Shown piece by piece: positions 26,665-35,394 of a stretch of DNA of 64,000 nucleotides. The DNA is taken from positions 248,001-312,000 of the forward strand of contig NZ_WQLA01000002.1 in assembly GCF_009755275.1 (NCBI RefSeq). Reading direction: 5' to 3'. The notes beneath the pieces were generated by a model. It worked only from the letters and a program-made list of their open reading frames with translations. It did not search any database and was not told the DNA's origin. The position numbers and the translations under genes were made by a program. The stretch is from Mucilaginibacter aquatilis (GTDB lineage: Bacteria > Bacteroidota > Bacteroidia > Sphingobacteriales > Sphingobacteriaceae). Positions within the stretch are counted from its first letter, which is position 1, and each line of letters starts with the position of its first letter.

Positions 26665-27744
26665 ATGAGATCTAAAATATTCGCAGTATTGTTGTCAGCC
26701 ATTGTTTTAAGCAGCTGTTCGCACGCTGATAAACCGGTAGATATGACCGAGAAAAAGACCGCTGCCGATAAATTTGAAATCGGTACAGTTTCTGAAAAGG
26801 CGCTATCGAGTTATGTACGCTTACCGGGGCAGTTAAAGCCCTTTAACGAGGTAAATATATTTGCCAAAATAAACAGCTTTGTTAAGCAAATGAACGTCGA
26901 TCGCGGCTCTTTAGTGAAAAAAGGGCAACTACTGGCTGTACTTGAAGCCCCCGAAATGCTGTCGCAAGTGCAATCGGCCAATGCCCGTTTTTTGCAGGCG
27001 CAGGAATCAGCCAATGCAAGCCGCGAAAAATATCGCCGTTTAAAAGAAGCTGCTAAAGAAGAAGGAGCTGTATCACCGTTGGATTTGGATAACGCACTTT
27101 CAAAAATGAAGGCTGATGAGGCTGTTGTATTGTCTGAGCGGTCAAATGCGGCATCCATGCGTGATATACAATCATACCTTAACATACGCGCACCGTTTGA
27201 TGGCATGATTGTACAGCGTAACGTATCATCAGGCGCCCTGGTAGGGCCGGGCAAGTCAACTGATCAGCCTATGCTGGTGTTACAGGATACCCGTAAGCTA
27301 AGGTTGGAGGTAATGATACCCGAAGCCTATGTAGATAAGGTAGATCTTAAACAAAAAGTATCTTTTGTTTTTAACGCCCTCCCCGGTAAAGACAATAAGG
27401 CCTTCATCAGCCGTTCGGCCAATGCTTTGGGCAACCAGCGTTCGGAAGCTATTGAAGTTGACGTTCCCAACGCCGACCAGCGTTTAAAACCGGGCATGTA
27501 CGGGGAAGTTAAAATACCGCTTGTGCTAGGTGCAAAATCTTTAACTGTCCCAAATAGTGCCATAGTTCGTTCAACCGAACGCGAGTACGTTATTAAAATT
27601 AAAGAAGGTAAAGCCGTATTTGCCGACGTTAAGGAGGGTGTGATTGGAGATGACCATACCGAAGTATTTGGCAATATTAAAGCGGGAGACAAAATTTTGC
27701 TTCATGCCAGTGATGAAGTTAAAGAGGGGCAAGCCATAGATTAG
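26665..27744 (+). CDS. RND periplasmic adaptor (membrane-fusion) lipoprotein
   Basis: Links the RND pump to the TolC-like channel. Signal peptide with lipobox LSSC (Cys about 18). Barrel-sandwich halves at about residues 50-95 (KINSFVKQMNVDRGSLVKKGQLLAVLEAP) and 165-195 (NIRAPFDGMIVQRNVSSGALVG) flank a helical hairpin. A beta-barrel and membrane-proximal domain follow to the C-terminus. Only 4 bases from the RND gene. The gene order channel-pump-adaptor differs from the common adaptor-pump-channel order. Confidence 0.93.
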   Translation: MRSKIFAVLLSAIVLSSCSHADKPVDMTEKKTAADKFEIGTVSEKALSSYVRLPGQLKPFNEVNIFAKINSFVKQMNVDRGSLVKKGQLLAVLEAPEMLSQVQSANARFLQAQESANASREKYRRLKEAAKEEGAVSPLDLDNALSKMKADEAVVLSERSNAASMRDIQSYLNIRAPFDGMIVQRNVSSGALVGPGKSTDQPMLVLQDTRKLRLEVMIPEAYVDKVDLKQKVSFVFNALPGKDNKAFISRSANALGNQRSEAIEVDVPNADQRLKPGMYGEVKIPLVLGAKSLTVPNSAIVRSTEREYVIKIKEGKAVFADVKEGVIGDDHTEVFGNIKAGDKILLHASDEVKEGQAID

Positions 27745-27823
27745 TATTCCTACAACATAAAGTTAAACTACAGGAAACTTTTAGCCATGCTGTTTTGTGA
27801 TTAATTTAAATAGCATTGAAGTA

Positions 27824-28219
27824 ATGAATGAACTTAACAACGAGAGGAAAGGCTATAGTAACCCGGCTGACCATTTAGCTAACGAACGTACATTTTTAGC
27901 TTGGATAAGAACTAGTATAGCATTAATGGGCTTCGGGTTTGTTGTTGTTAAGTTTGCTTTGTTTTTAAAGCAGATATCTATTGTAATTAATAATCCTGCT
28001 GCGGTAACACCCTCCCGTGGGTATTCGGCAGAAATTGGGATATTTTTAGTAGCTATTGGTGTTTTGATGGCCATTTACGCTTACATACGATATCGCATAA
28101 CCGAAAAGCAATTGTTAACAGCAACATTTAAACCTTCTTACGTGCTGGCCATATCACTCACACTATTAATTTTGATAGCTGGGGTATTGCTTGTTGCATA
28201 CCTTATTCCGCGCAGGTAG
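27824..28219 (+). CDS. DUF202-family membrane protein
   Basis: Start placed at the ATG at 27824 (an earlier in-frame ATG at 27797 adds nine residues). The N-terminus shows the DUF202 hallmark NPADHLANERTFLAWIRTSIALMGFGFVV (read in part), with the conserved ERTxLAWxRT motif before the first helix. Two further helices follow at about 68-90 and 108-130. Function of the family is not established. It lies 80 bases behind the adaptor gene and precedes a strong terminator, so it may be the last gene of the efflux transcript. Confidence 0.88.
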   Translation: MNELNNERKGYSNPADHLANERTFLAWIRTSIALMGFGFVVVKFALFLKQISIVINNPAAVTPSRGYSAEIGIFLVAIGVLMAIYAYIRYRITEKQLLTATFKPSYVLAISLTLLILIAGVLLVAYLIPRR

Positions 28220-28282
28220 TTATCATATGTATGGCTTAACCAAGGCCGTTAAAACCATTATACCTTTCAGTTTTGAAAAACG

Positions 28283-28309
28283 ACCCTTCCATTTTGGAAG
28301 GGTTTTTTT
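28283..28309 (+). terminator. intrinsic terminator
   Basis: Stem ACCCTTCCA (28283-28291) / TGGAAGGGT (28295-28303) followed by seven T. It closes the efflux/DUF202 unit and isolates the Kdp locus. Confidence 0.88.
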
Positions 28310-28419
28310 ATGCCCAAAACTTTGTAACTAAATTAAAATACTGTACTAGAGGTTATTAGCAAATTGTAGTGTGTGCGGGCACTGAGTTTGGCAATATCGT
28401 TTTCAAAAAAGTAATAAAA

Positions 28420-28503
28420 ATGATCACTGCACTACTCATCCTGGCCATACTGCTTTGCATGTGGCTGTTCTTTAAATCTGTTGACTGGTTCGAAAAAATC
28501 TAA
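28420..28503 (+). CDS. 27-aa membrane micropeptide preceding KdpF
   Basis: ATG at 28420 to TAA at 28503. The product is a single hydrophobic helix (about residues 3-18) followed by the amphipathic tail FFKSVDWFEKI. Four bases after its stop lies kdpF, which encodes a peptide of nearly the same size and layout. The spacing and position at the head of the kdp genes argue for a real gene product, perhaps a second small subunit of the K+ pump. Function is inference; no homology search was possible. Confidence 0.6.
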   Translation: MITALLILAILLCMWLFFKSVDWFEKI

Positions 28504-28507
28504 AATT

Positions 28508-28585
28508 ATGATAGCCTTATTCATCATCTCCATAGCCGTATTCATATACATGATTTACGTGCTGCTAAAACCCGAAAAATTTTAA
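28508..28585 (+). CDS. kdpF: K+-transporting ATPase subunit KdpF
   Basis: A 25-residue single-helix peptide ending in LLKPEKF, the conserved end of KdpF. KdpF is a small accessory subunit that stabilises the KdpABC complex. It lies 10 bases before kdpA. Too short for most gene finders; recognised from its sequence and position. Confidence 0.88.
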   Translation: MIALFIISIAVFIYMIYVLLKPEKF

Positions 28586-28595
28586 CTAACACCTC

Positions 28596-30311
28596 ATGAA
28601 CTCAGAAATATCAGGCGTAGTTGCCTCTTTCTTGATTACCCTGCTCATTGCCGTACCGCTGGGTAAGTACCTGGCTAAAATGTTTGCCGGCGAACGTGTA
28701 TGGACCGATTTTATGAAGCCGGTAGAAAACGGGCTCTTCAAAATAGCGGGCATACGGGCTAATGAGCCTATGGACTGGAAACAGTTTTTAAAAGCCATGC
28801 TAACCATTAACCTGCTTTGGCTTGTTTATGGTTTTTTCGTATTAATATATCAGGACAAACTGCCGCTAAACCCAGATGGCAACCCAGGTATGACGCCCGA
28901 TTTGGCTTTTAACACCATTATAAGTTTTGTTGTAAACTGCGACTTGCAACACTACTCGGGCGAGAGTGGAGTAACATACCTTACCCAGCATATTATAATG
29001 ATGTTTTTAATGTTTACCAGTGCGGCAACCGGTATTGCAGCGGCTGTAGGCTTATTTAAAGCCTTTCGCGACAAAACGGTTGATAACATAGGTAACTTTT
29101 GGGAGTTTTTTGTTAAAGCACTTACCCGTTTATTGCTGCCTCTATCTATAGTGGTTGCTGTTATACTTGCTTTCAACGGCACACCATCAAGCTATGCGGG
29201 TAAAGATCAGTTCATATCGCTACAAGGCGACACCGTGAACGTTTCACGCGGCCCGGCAGCAGAAATGATTGCCATTAAACACCTGGGTACAAATGGTGGT
29301 GGCTGGTTTGGTGCCAACTCTGCTCACCCGCTCGAAAACCCGACGTATGTAACCAATATGACCGAGATCATCTCGCAAATGATCATTCCTATGGCTATGA
29401 TTATAGCGTTTGGTTACTTTATTCGCCGTAAAAAACTTGGCTGGGTGATATTTGGCGTAATGACTATAGGCATGTTTATGCTTATGATTCCAACCATTAG
29501 CAGTGAGTTGGGTGGTAACCCTAACATTGCCAAAATGGGTGTTACTCAAGCCACCGGTGCTATGGAAGGTAAAGAGGTACGCATTGGTCCTATGGCCACA
29601 GGTTACTGGAGCACCTTAACCACCATTGTTTCAACCGGATCTGTAAACAGCATGCATGACAGTGCTATGCCGCTTACCGGTGTATGGCAATTGCTGGGTA
29701 TGATGATAAACGGCTTTTTTGGTGGTTGTGGTGTTGGTATACTAAATTACTTTATTTACCTCATTATAGCCGTATTCATATCTGGCTTAATGGTTGGCCG
29801 CACACCGGAGTTTTTGGGGCACAAAGTTGAAGCCCGCGAGGTTAAAATAGCCGCATTGGTAACACTTATAAGTCCATTGCTGATAATGGCAGGCACTGCA
29901 ATTGCCGCATTTGTATTCAGCACCTATGGCAATGCCGATTGGGCTGTTAAACCATCAAATTGGTTAAATAACCCTGGTTTCCACGGTTTTTCGGAGATGC
30001 TTTATGAGTTTACATCTGCCAACGCAAATAACGGTTCGGGCTTTGAAGGGCTGGGCGATAACAACGTATTTTGGAACGTTAGCACCGGCTTCGTGCTCAT
30101 ACTCGGCCGCTTTTTGCCAATTATTGGTCCGGTTGCCATTGCTGGTATGCTTGCCAAAAAGAAATACATACCCGAGTCGGCAGGTACGTTACGTACTGAT
30201 ACCGTAACTTTTGGTATGATGACTTTAGCGGTTATACTGGTACTCAATGCCCTTTCCTATTTCCCGGCATTGGCTCTTGGTCCGTTGGCCGAATATTTTA
30301 GTATGCGCTAA
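28596..30311 (+). CDS. kdpA: K+-transporting ATPase subunit KdpA
   Basis: K+-binding and translocating subunit of the high-affinity KdpFABC pump, 571 residues with about ten helices and four pore-loop repeats. Recognised filter and loop segments include NCDLQHYSGE, LGTNGGGWFGANSAHPLENPT (read in part), SVNSMHDSAMPLTG and NANNGSGFEGL, each with the conserved glycines. Length matches the family. Followed by a 114-base gap before kdpB that carries a small inverted repeat (TTACCC/GGGTAA, 30388-30401). Confidence 0.97.
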   Translation: MNSEISGVVASFLITLLIAVPLGKYLAKMFAGERVWTDFMKPVENGLFKIAGIRANEPMDWKQFLKAMLTINLLWLVYGFFVLIYQDKLPLNPDGNPGMTPDLAFNTIISFVVNCDLQHYSGESGVTYLTQHIIMMFLMFTSAATGIAAAVGLFKAFRDKTVDNIGNFWEFFVKALTRLLLPLSIVVAVILAFNGTPSSYAGKDQFISLQGDTVNVSRGPAAEMIAIKHLGTNGGGWFGANSAHPLENPTYVTNMTEIISQMIIPMAMIIAFGYFIRRKKLGWVIFGVMTIGMFMLMIPTISSELGGNPNIAKMGVTQATGAMEGKEVRIGPMATGYWSTLTTIVSTGSVNSMHDSAMPLTGVWQLLGMMINGFFGGCGVGILNYFIYLIIAVFISGLMVGRTPEFLGHKVEAREVKIAALVTLISPLLIMAGTAIAAFVFSTYGNADWAVKPSNWLNNPGFHGFSEMLYEFTSANANNGSGFEGLGDNNVFWNVSTGFVLILGRFLPIIGPVAIAGMLAKKKYIPESAGTLRTDTVTFGMMTLAVILVLNALSYFPALALGPLAEYFSMR

Positions 30312-30409
30312 GCGCACCTTTTTACCTCAGCTATACTGAAAATTTTAAGGTAATTATTAAATAAAATAATACGCTTCATAAACATGCTTACCCGTGGGTA
30401 ATGAATGAA

Positions 30410-30415
30410 AAGGAG
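30410..30415 (+). promoter_or_regulatory. Shine-Dalgarno deciding the kdpB start
   Basis: AAGGAG lies 10 bases before the ATG at 30426 and inside the alternative 30405 reading, so it selects the later start. Confidence 0.55.
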
Positions 30416-30425
30416 CTCTCAGATC

Positions 30426-32453
30426 ATGAAAAATCAATCGAATAAACTATTTGAACCAGCTTTAGTAAAGACCGCGCTGCGCGAGTCATTTATAAAGCTA
30501 AACCCCCGCATTATGTTGCGTAACCCGGTAATGTTTACCGTTGAGGTTGGCACCGCCATAATGCTATACGTAACCGTTTACAGCTTTATGTACAGCGGGC
30601 AAGGCAACTGGGGCTATAACTTTATCATTTTTCTTATACTGCTGCTTACCGTGCTGTTTGCCAACTTTGCCGAAGCCATTGCCGAGGCAAGAGGTAAAGC
30701 ACAAGCCGATAGTTTGCGTAAAACCCGTGAAGACACTCCGGCTAAGGTGGTACTTGATAACGGTACCGTGGTAACCAAATCATCCAATGAATTAAAAAAG
30801 GGTGATGTGTTTGTTTGCGAACCTGGTGATACCATACCAACTGACGGAGAAATTACGGAAGGTTTGGCTACTATTGATGAATCGGCAATCACTGGCGAGT
30901 CTGCTCCTGTTATACGTGAAGCCGGTGGTGATAAGTCATCAGTAACCGGTGGTACCAAAGTTTTGTCAGACCGTATTAAAGTAGTAGTTACCACGCAGCC
31001 CGGCGAAAGTTTTTTAGACAAAATGATTGCCTTAGTTGAGGGGGCATCACGTCAGAAAACCCCTAATGAAATTGCCCTTACCATTCTGCTGGCAAGTTTT
31101 ACGCTCATCTTTATAATTGTATGTGTTACGCTGAAACCCTTTGCCGGTTACGCCAACACGCCCATAACTATTGCCGCCCTTATATCGCTGTTTGTATGTT
31201 TAATACCAACCACCATTGGCGGTTTACTATCGGCCATTGGTATAGCAGGTATGGATAGGGCCTTGCGTGCCAATGTAATTACCAAATCAGGTAAGGCCGT
31301 TGAAACCGCCGGTGATATTGATACGCTGCTGCTTGACAAAACCGGTACTATTACTATCGGTAACCGTAAAGCCACGCAGTTTTGGCCAGCACCGGGCGTA
31401 AGTCCTGATGATTTGGTTAAAACAGCCGTTTTATCATCATTGGCCGATGAAACACCCGAAGGAAAATCAATTGTTGAACTGGCTGCAACCCATGTTAAAC
31501 TTCCGGCCGTACCTGAAGGCTCAGCATTCATCAAGTTTACTGCCGAAACCCGCTCAAGCGGCATTGATACGCCCGATGGTTTACGCATACGCAAAGGTGC
31601 TTATGATGCCATGCGAAAACTGGCTTTAAATGCAGGCCACATTATGCAAAACGCAGTTAAAGAGCGCGTTGAAGCTATATCATCAAACGGGGGTACACCA
31701 TTGGTTGTAACTCAAAATGAGGAGATAATGGGCGTAATTGAGCTACAGGATATTATTAAGCCAGGTATTGCCGAGCGTTTTGAGCGCCTGCGTAAAATGG
31801 GTGTTAAAACAGTAATGGTTACAGGCGACAACCCATTAACAGCCAAATTTATTGCCGAAAAAGCCGGTGTTGATGATTTTATTGCTGAGGCAAAGCCCGA
31901 AGACAAAATGAATTATATTAAACATGAGCAGGCCAGCGGCAAACTGGTAGCTATGATGGGCGATGGTACCAATGATGCCCCAGCCTTAGCCCAGGCCGAT
32001 GTTGGTGTAGCCATGAACAGCGGAACACAGGCTGCTAAAGAAGCAGGCAACATGGTTGACCTTGATAACGATCCTACCAAGCTTATTGAGATTGTTGAAA
32101 TTGGCAAGCAGCTTTTGATAACAAGAGGAACGCTTACTACCTTCTCTATTGCCAATGACGTAGCCAAGTATTTTGCTATAGTTCCGGCTTTGTTTATTGC
32201 CTCAATACCTGCTTTGCAAAGCCTTAACATTATGGGCCTGCATAGTCCGGAGAGCGCCATTTTGTCGGCCGTTATTTTCAATGCCATTATTATTCCGGTG
32301 CTTATTCCCTTAGCCTTAAAGGGCGTTGAGTACAAGCCTATTGGTGCAAGTGCACTGCTTCGCCGGAACCTTTTAATTTATGGTTTAGGAGGCGTTATAG
32401 CACCTTTTATAGGTATTAAGCTTATTGATGTTGTTATAGCCCTGTTTTTATAA
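30426..32453 (+). CDS. kdpB: K+-transporting P-type ATPase subunit KdpB
   Basis: Catalytic P-type ATPase subunit that hydrolyses ATP to drive K+ uptake through KdpA. Start at 30426, supported by the Shine-Dalgarno and by alignment of the N-terminus with the family. Seen: TGES in the actuator domain ([12 protein letters not shown]), the phosphorylation site LLDKTGTIT with Asp at about 304, the nucleotide-binding region, and [21 protein letters not shown] in the hinge. The Asp position is within a few residues of E. coli KdpB D307. Eleven bases separate it from kdpC. Confidence 0.97.
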   Translation: MKNQSNKLFEPALVKTALRESFIKLNPRIMLRNPVMFTVEVGTAIMLYVTVYSFMYSGQGNWGYNFIIFLILLLTVLFANFAEAIAEARGKAQADSLRKTREDTPAKVVLDNGTVVTKSSNELKKGDVFVCEPGDTIPTDGEITEGLATIDESAITGESAPVIREAGGDKSSVTGGTKVLSDRIKVVVTTQPGESFLDKMIALVEGASRQKTPNEIALTILLASFTLIFIIVCVTLKPFAGYANTPITIAALISLFVCLIPTTIGGLLSAIGIAGMDRALRANVITKSGKAVETAGDIDTLLLDKTGTITIGNRKATQFWPAPGVSPDDLVKTAVLSSLADETPEGKSIVELAATHVKLPAVPEGSAFIKFTAETRSSGIDTPDGLRIRKGAYDAMRKLALNAGHIMQNAVKERVEAISSNGGTPLVVTQNEEIMGVIELQDIIKPGIAERFERLRKMGVKTVMVTGDNPLTAKFIAEKAGVDDFIAEAKPEDKMNYIKHEQASGKLVAMMGDGTNDAPALAQADVGVAMNSGTQAAKEAGNMVDLDNDPTKLIEIVEIGKQLLITRGTLTTFSIANDVAKYFAIVPALFIASIPALQSLNIMGLHSPESAILSAVIFNAIIIPVLIPLALKGVEYKPIGASALLRRNLLIYGLGGVIAPFIGIKLIDVVIALFL

Positions 32454-32464
32454 AATCTAAAGTC

Positions 32465-33022
32465 ATGAAAAAGTACATCATACAATCTATACGCTTAACC
32501 GTAGCACTTACAGCATTGCTATGCGTTTTATATCCTGTAATTGTCGCCTTCATAGGCAAATTCTCAAACGGTGCTGGTAACGGACAAACCATTATGGTTA
32601 ACGGTAAAGTTGTTGGCTATGCCGCAATCGGGCAAAAATTTGATAAACCACAATATTTTTGGGGGCGCCCTTCTGCCGTTGACTACAACGCAGCAGGCTC
32701 GGCAGGCTCAAACAAAGGAGCAACCAACGCCGATTATTTAAAGCAAGTGAGTGACCGGGTTGATACCTTATTAAAACATCATCCTTACATAAAAAAGGCC
32801 GATATACCTGCCGATATGGTAACAGCATCAGGCAGTGGTCTTGATCCTGACATATCTGCTCAGGGAGCAGCCATTCAAATACAACGCGTTGCTCAGGTGC
32901 GTGGTTTAAGTGTAGCCAGCGTAACTAAGCTGGTGCAAGATCATACCGAAAAACCGGTATTTGGTCCTGCTAAAGTTAACGTACTTAAGCTTAACGTAGC
33001 GCTTAACGAGCTTAAAAGATAG
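32465..33022 (+). CDS. kdpC: K+-transporting ATPase subunit KdpC
   Basis: Single-pass subunit that stabilises KdpB's nucleotide binding. N-terminal helix at about residues 10-30. Conserved segments: YFWGRPSAVDYNAAGSAGSN, GSGLDPDIS and a QIQRVAQVRGL stretch. Length (185 residues) is normal. Confidence 0.97.
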   Translation: MKKYIIQSIRLTVALTALLCVLYPVIVAFIGKFSNGAGNGQTIMVNGKVVGYAAIGQKFDKPQYFWGRPSAVDYNAAGSAGSNKGATNADYLKQVSDRVDTLLKHHPYIKKADIPADMVTASGSGLDPDISAQGAAIQIQRVAQVRGLSVASVTKLVQDHTEKPVFGPAKVNVLKLNVALNELKR

Positions 33023-33103
33023 GCTCACACCTCAAACCTTATCACTTCACAATTCAAACGTGTGCTAACATAACCCACGTATATCTATAGTCTCAACACC
33101 TCA

Positions 33104-34183
33104 ATGAAAAAACTTTTACTGGCTGCTGCCATTTTCGGCAGCACAGCCACTTACGCACAAGATTCTATAAAAAAGTCATCTGATCTTACCATCAGTGGTT
33201 ATGCCGAACTTTACTATGGGTTTGACTTTAACAGGCCGGTAAATAACACACGGCCTGGGTTTGTGTACTCACACAATAGGCATAATGAAGTGAACCTCAA
33301 CCTGGGCTTCATAAAAGCTAATTACGATAACGGTAACATCAGGGCTAATTTGGCATTAATGGCAGGTACCTATGCCAATGCCAACCTGGCTGCCGAACAA
33401 GGTGTATTAAAAAATGTATTTGAAGCTAACGCAGGTTTAAAGCTATCAAAAACTTCAAACCTTTGGCTTGATGCCGGTGTATTTGCATCGCACATTGGTT
33501 TTGAAAGCGCCATATCAAAAGACTGCTGGGTACTAACGCGCAATATATCTTCAGAAAACACACCTTATTATGAAACCGGTGCAAAGCTTACCTACACAAC
33601 AAACAACGGAAAGCTTACCCTTACAGGCCTGTATTTAAACGGGTGGCAGCGCATTAACCGGGTTGATGGAAACAGCAAGCCAGCAGGTGGTTTGCAGGTT
33701 TATTATAAACCAACTGATAAAGTTACACTAAACTACAGTAACTACTTGGGCACCGAGGGGGCCGACTCTGTACGTGTGCGCCGTTTTTACCACAACTTTT
33801 ACGGAATTTTTCAGCTTACGCGAAAGCTTGGGCTTACAGCCGGCTTTGATTACGGTACCCAGCAAAAAGCTAAAGACAGCAATGAGGAAAGCCATATAAT
33901 ATCGCCGGTTGTTATAGCACGTTACCAACTAGCTGAAAAGTGGGCGGTAGCCGGAAGGTTTGAATACTATAAAGATAAAAACGGAGCCATTATAGCCACC
34001 GGGACAACAAACGGTTTTCAAACAAAGGGGTACTCACTAAACGTAGACTACGCGCCCTTTAGTAATGCATTAATACGTTTGGAGGGTAAAGTTTATGACA
34101 GCAAGGACGATATATTTGCCAGGCAAAATACCTTAACCAATCATAGTCCGCTTGTTACCACAAGTTTTGCCATATCTTTTTAA
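33104..34183 (+). CDS. outer-membrane beta-barrel protein, porin-2/OmpL-like, in the kdp locus
   Basis: Signal peptide at residues 1-19 (ending ATYAQ), then alternating aromatic/small strands through to a C-terminal Phe (TTSFAISF), as in outer-membrane barrels. Segments such as GYAELYYGFDFN, HNEVNLNLGFIKANY and ISSENTPYYETGAKLTY resemble the OmpL-like beta-barrel porin-2 family. It lies between kdpC and the sensor genes, 82 bases after kdpC, with a terminator after it. A role in passing K+ across the outer membrane is inferred from context. Confidence 0.82.
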   Translation: MKKLLLAAAIFGSTATYAQDSIKKSSDLTISGYAELYYGFDFNRPVNNTRPGFVYSHNRHNEVNLNLGFIKANYDNGNIRANLALMAGTYANANLAAEQGVLKNVFEANAGLKLSKTSNLWLDAGVFASHIGFESAISKDCWVLTRNISSENTPYYETGAKLTYTTNNGKLTLTGLYLNGWQRINRVDGNSKPAGGLQVYYKPTDKVTLNYSNYLGTEGADSVRVRRFYHNFYGIFQLTRKLGLTAGFDYGTQQKAKDSNEESHIISPVVIARYQLAEKWAVAGRFEYYKDKNGAIIATGTTNGFQTKGYSLNVDYAPFSNALIRLEGKVYDSKDDIFARQNTLTNHSPLVTTSFAISF

Positions 34184-34200
34184 ATTAGTTAGTTTTTGTA

Positions 34201-34227
34201 AACGGGCAGTAATGCTGCCCGTTTTTT
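34201..34227 (+). terminator. intrinsic terminator within the kdp region
   Basis: AACGGGCAG (34201-34209) / CTGCCCGTT (34215-34223), a 5-base loop, then a T-run through 34227. It separates structural kdp genes from the sensor genes. Confidence 0.88.
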
Positions 34228-34257
34228 CAGTTTAAAAAGCTTTAACTAAAACCAATT

Positions 34258-35394
34258 ATGAGCCAGAGAGAAGAAACCAAAGACAGCTCAGTTAAAGATT
34301 TTATTGAGCTTGTAAAACGCTCGAGGCGTGGCAAGCTCAAAATTTATATTGGTATGAGTGCTGGTGTAGGTAAAACTTACCGAATGCTGCAGGAAGCGCA
34401 CGCCCTTTTAAAAAATGGTATAGATATACAAATAGGTTACATTGAAACACATATGCGGGCCGAAACGCATGCCCTTTTAAATGGGATACCTTTAATACCC
34501 CGCCGCACCACATTTTATAAAGGAAAAGAGCTGGAAGAAATGGACTTGCAAAGCATCTTAAACCGGCACCCCGAAGTGGTTATTGTGGATGAACTAGCGC
34601 ACACTAATATTGAAGGAAGCAAAAACGGAAAGCGCTGGCAGGATGTAACTGATATACTCGATGCCGGTATAAGTGTTATTACAGCGGTAAACATTCAGCA
34701 CTTAGAAAGCCTTAACGAAGAGGTTGAAAATATTACCGGTATAGCCATTACCGAACGTATTCCTGATAAGGTTTTGGAAATGGCCGATGAAATTGTAAAC
34801 ATTGACCTTACCGCCGATGAATTGATTGAACGTTTAAAGGCAGGGAAAATCTATGATAAGGCAAAGGTTGAGCGGGCACTTGAAAACTTTTTCAGAAATG
34901 AAAAGATACTGCAGCTGCGCGAGCTGGCGCTAAAAGAGGTTGCCCATCATCTTGAACGGAAGATTGATATTGAAATACCTAAGCAAATTAAATTGCGGCC
35001 CGAAAGGTTTTTGGCCTGTATATCATCTAACCATGAAACGGCTAAGGTTGTAATTCGTAAAACAGCACGGCTGGCTTCTTACTACCGCTCACCCTGGTTG
35101 GTGCTATATGTGCAAAGCAGCAATGAAAGCATGGATAAAATAAAGCTTGATAAGCAGCGGCATCTCATCAATAATTTTAAGTTGGCCACCGAGTTGGGAG
35201 CCGAATTGCTGAAAATTAAAAGCGATAACATAGCTCAAACTATTATGAAGATAACAGAAGAGCGCGAAATTACAACCATTTGCATTGGAAAGCCGCACCT
35301 CAACCTGTTTCAGGTTATATTGCGCACCGCTATATTTAATCAGCTGCTTACCAAAATTGCTACTACAGAAACTGACTTAGTGATACTGTCATGA
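34258..35394 (+). CDS. KdpD N-terminal sensor half (KdpD domain plus USP), no kinase
   Basis: A 378-residue soluble protein equal to the cytoplasmic N-terminal part of E. coli KdpD. The KdpD domain (about residues 20-230) has Walker A (GMSAGVGKT, about 31-39) and Walker B-like VVIVDELAHTN. A universal-stress-protein-like domain follows (about 245-375; RFLACISSNHETAKVVI). The four-helix membrane block and histidine kinase of classical KdpD are missing; a separate kinase gene follows with an ATGA overlap. The two products probably work together as a split K+/turgor sensor. Confidence 0.93.
   Translation: MSQREETKDSSVKDFIELVKRSRRGKLKIYIGMSAGVGKTYRMLQEAHALLKNGIDIQIGYIETHMRAETHALLNGIPLIPRRTTFYKGKELEEMDLQSILNRHPEVVIVDELAHTNIEGSKNGKRWQDVTDILDAGISVITAVNIQHLESLNEEVENITGIAITERIPDKVLEMADEIVNIDLTADELIERLKAGKIYDKAKVERALENFFRNEKILQLRELALKEVAHHLERKIDIEIPKQIKLRPERFLACISSNHETAKVVIRKTARLASYYRSPWLVLYVQSSNESMDKIKLDKQRHLINNFKLATELGAELLKIKSDNIAQTIMKITEEREITTICIGKPHLNLFQVILRTAIFNQLLTKIATTETDLVILS

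Noticed and set aside
26811..27254. 147-codon antisense frame within the adaptor gene
   Set aside because: Shadow of the well-supported adaptor lipoprotein; rich in Ser and Pro as expected from reverse reading.
28420..28585. Two tiny hydrophobic peptides considered as type I toxins
   Set aside because: The second is KdpF by sequence and both are in tight series with kdpA; no antisense promoter or antitoxin RNA was seen.
31148..31594. 148-codon antisense frame within kdpB
   Set aside because: kdpB on the other strand carries all P-type ATPase motifs; the antisense frame is a codon-bias shadow without start signals.
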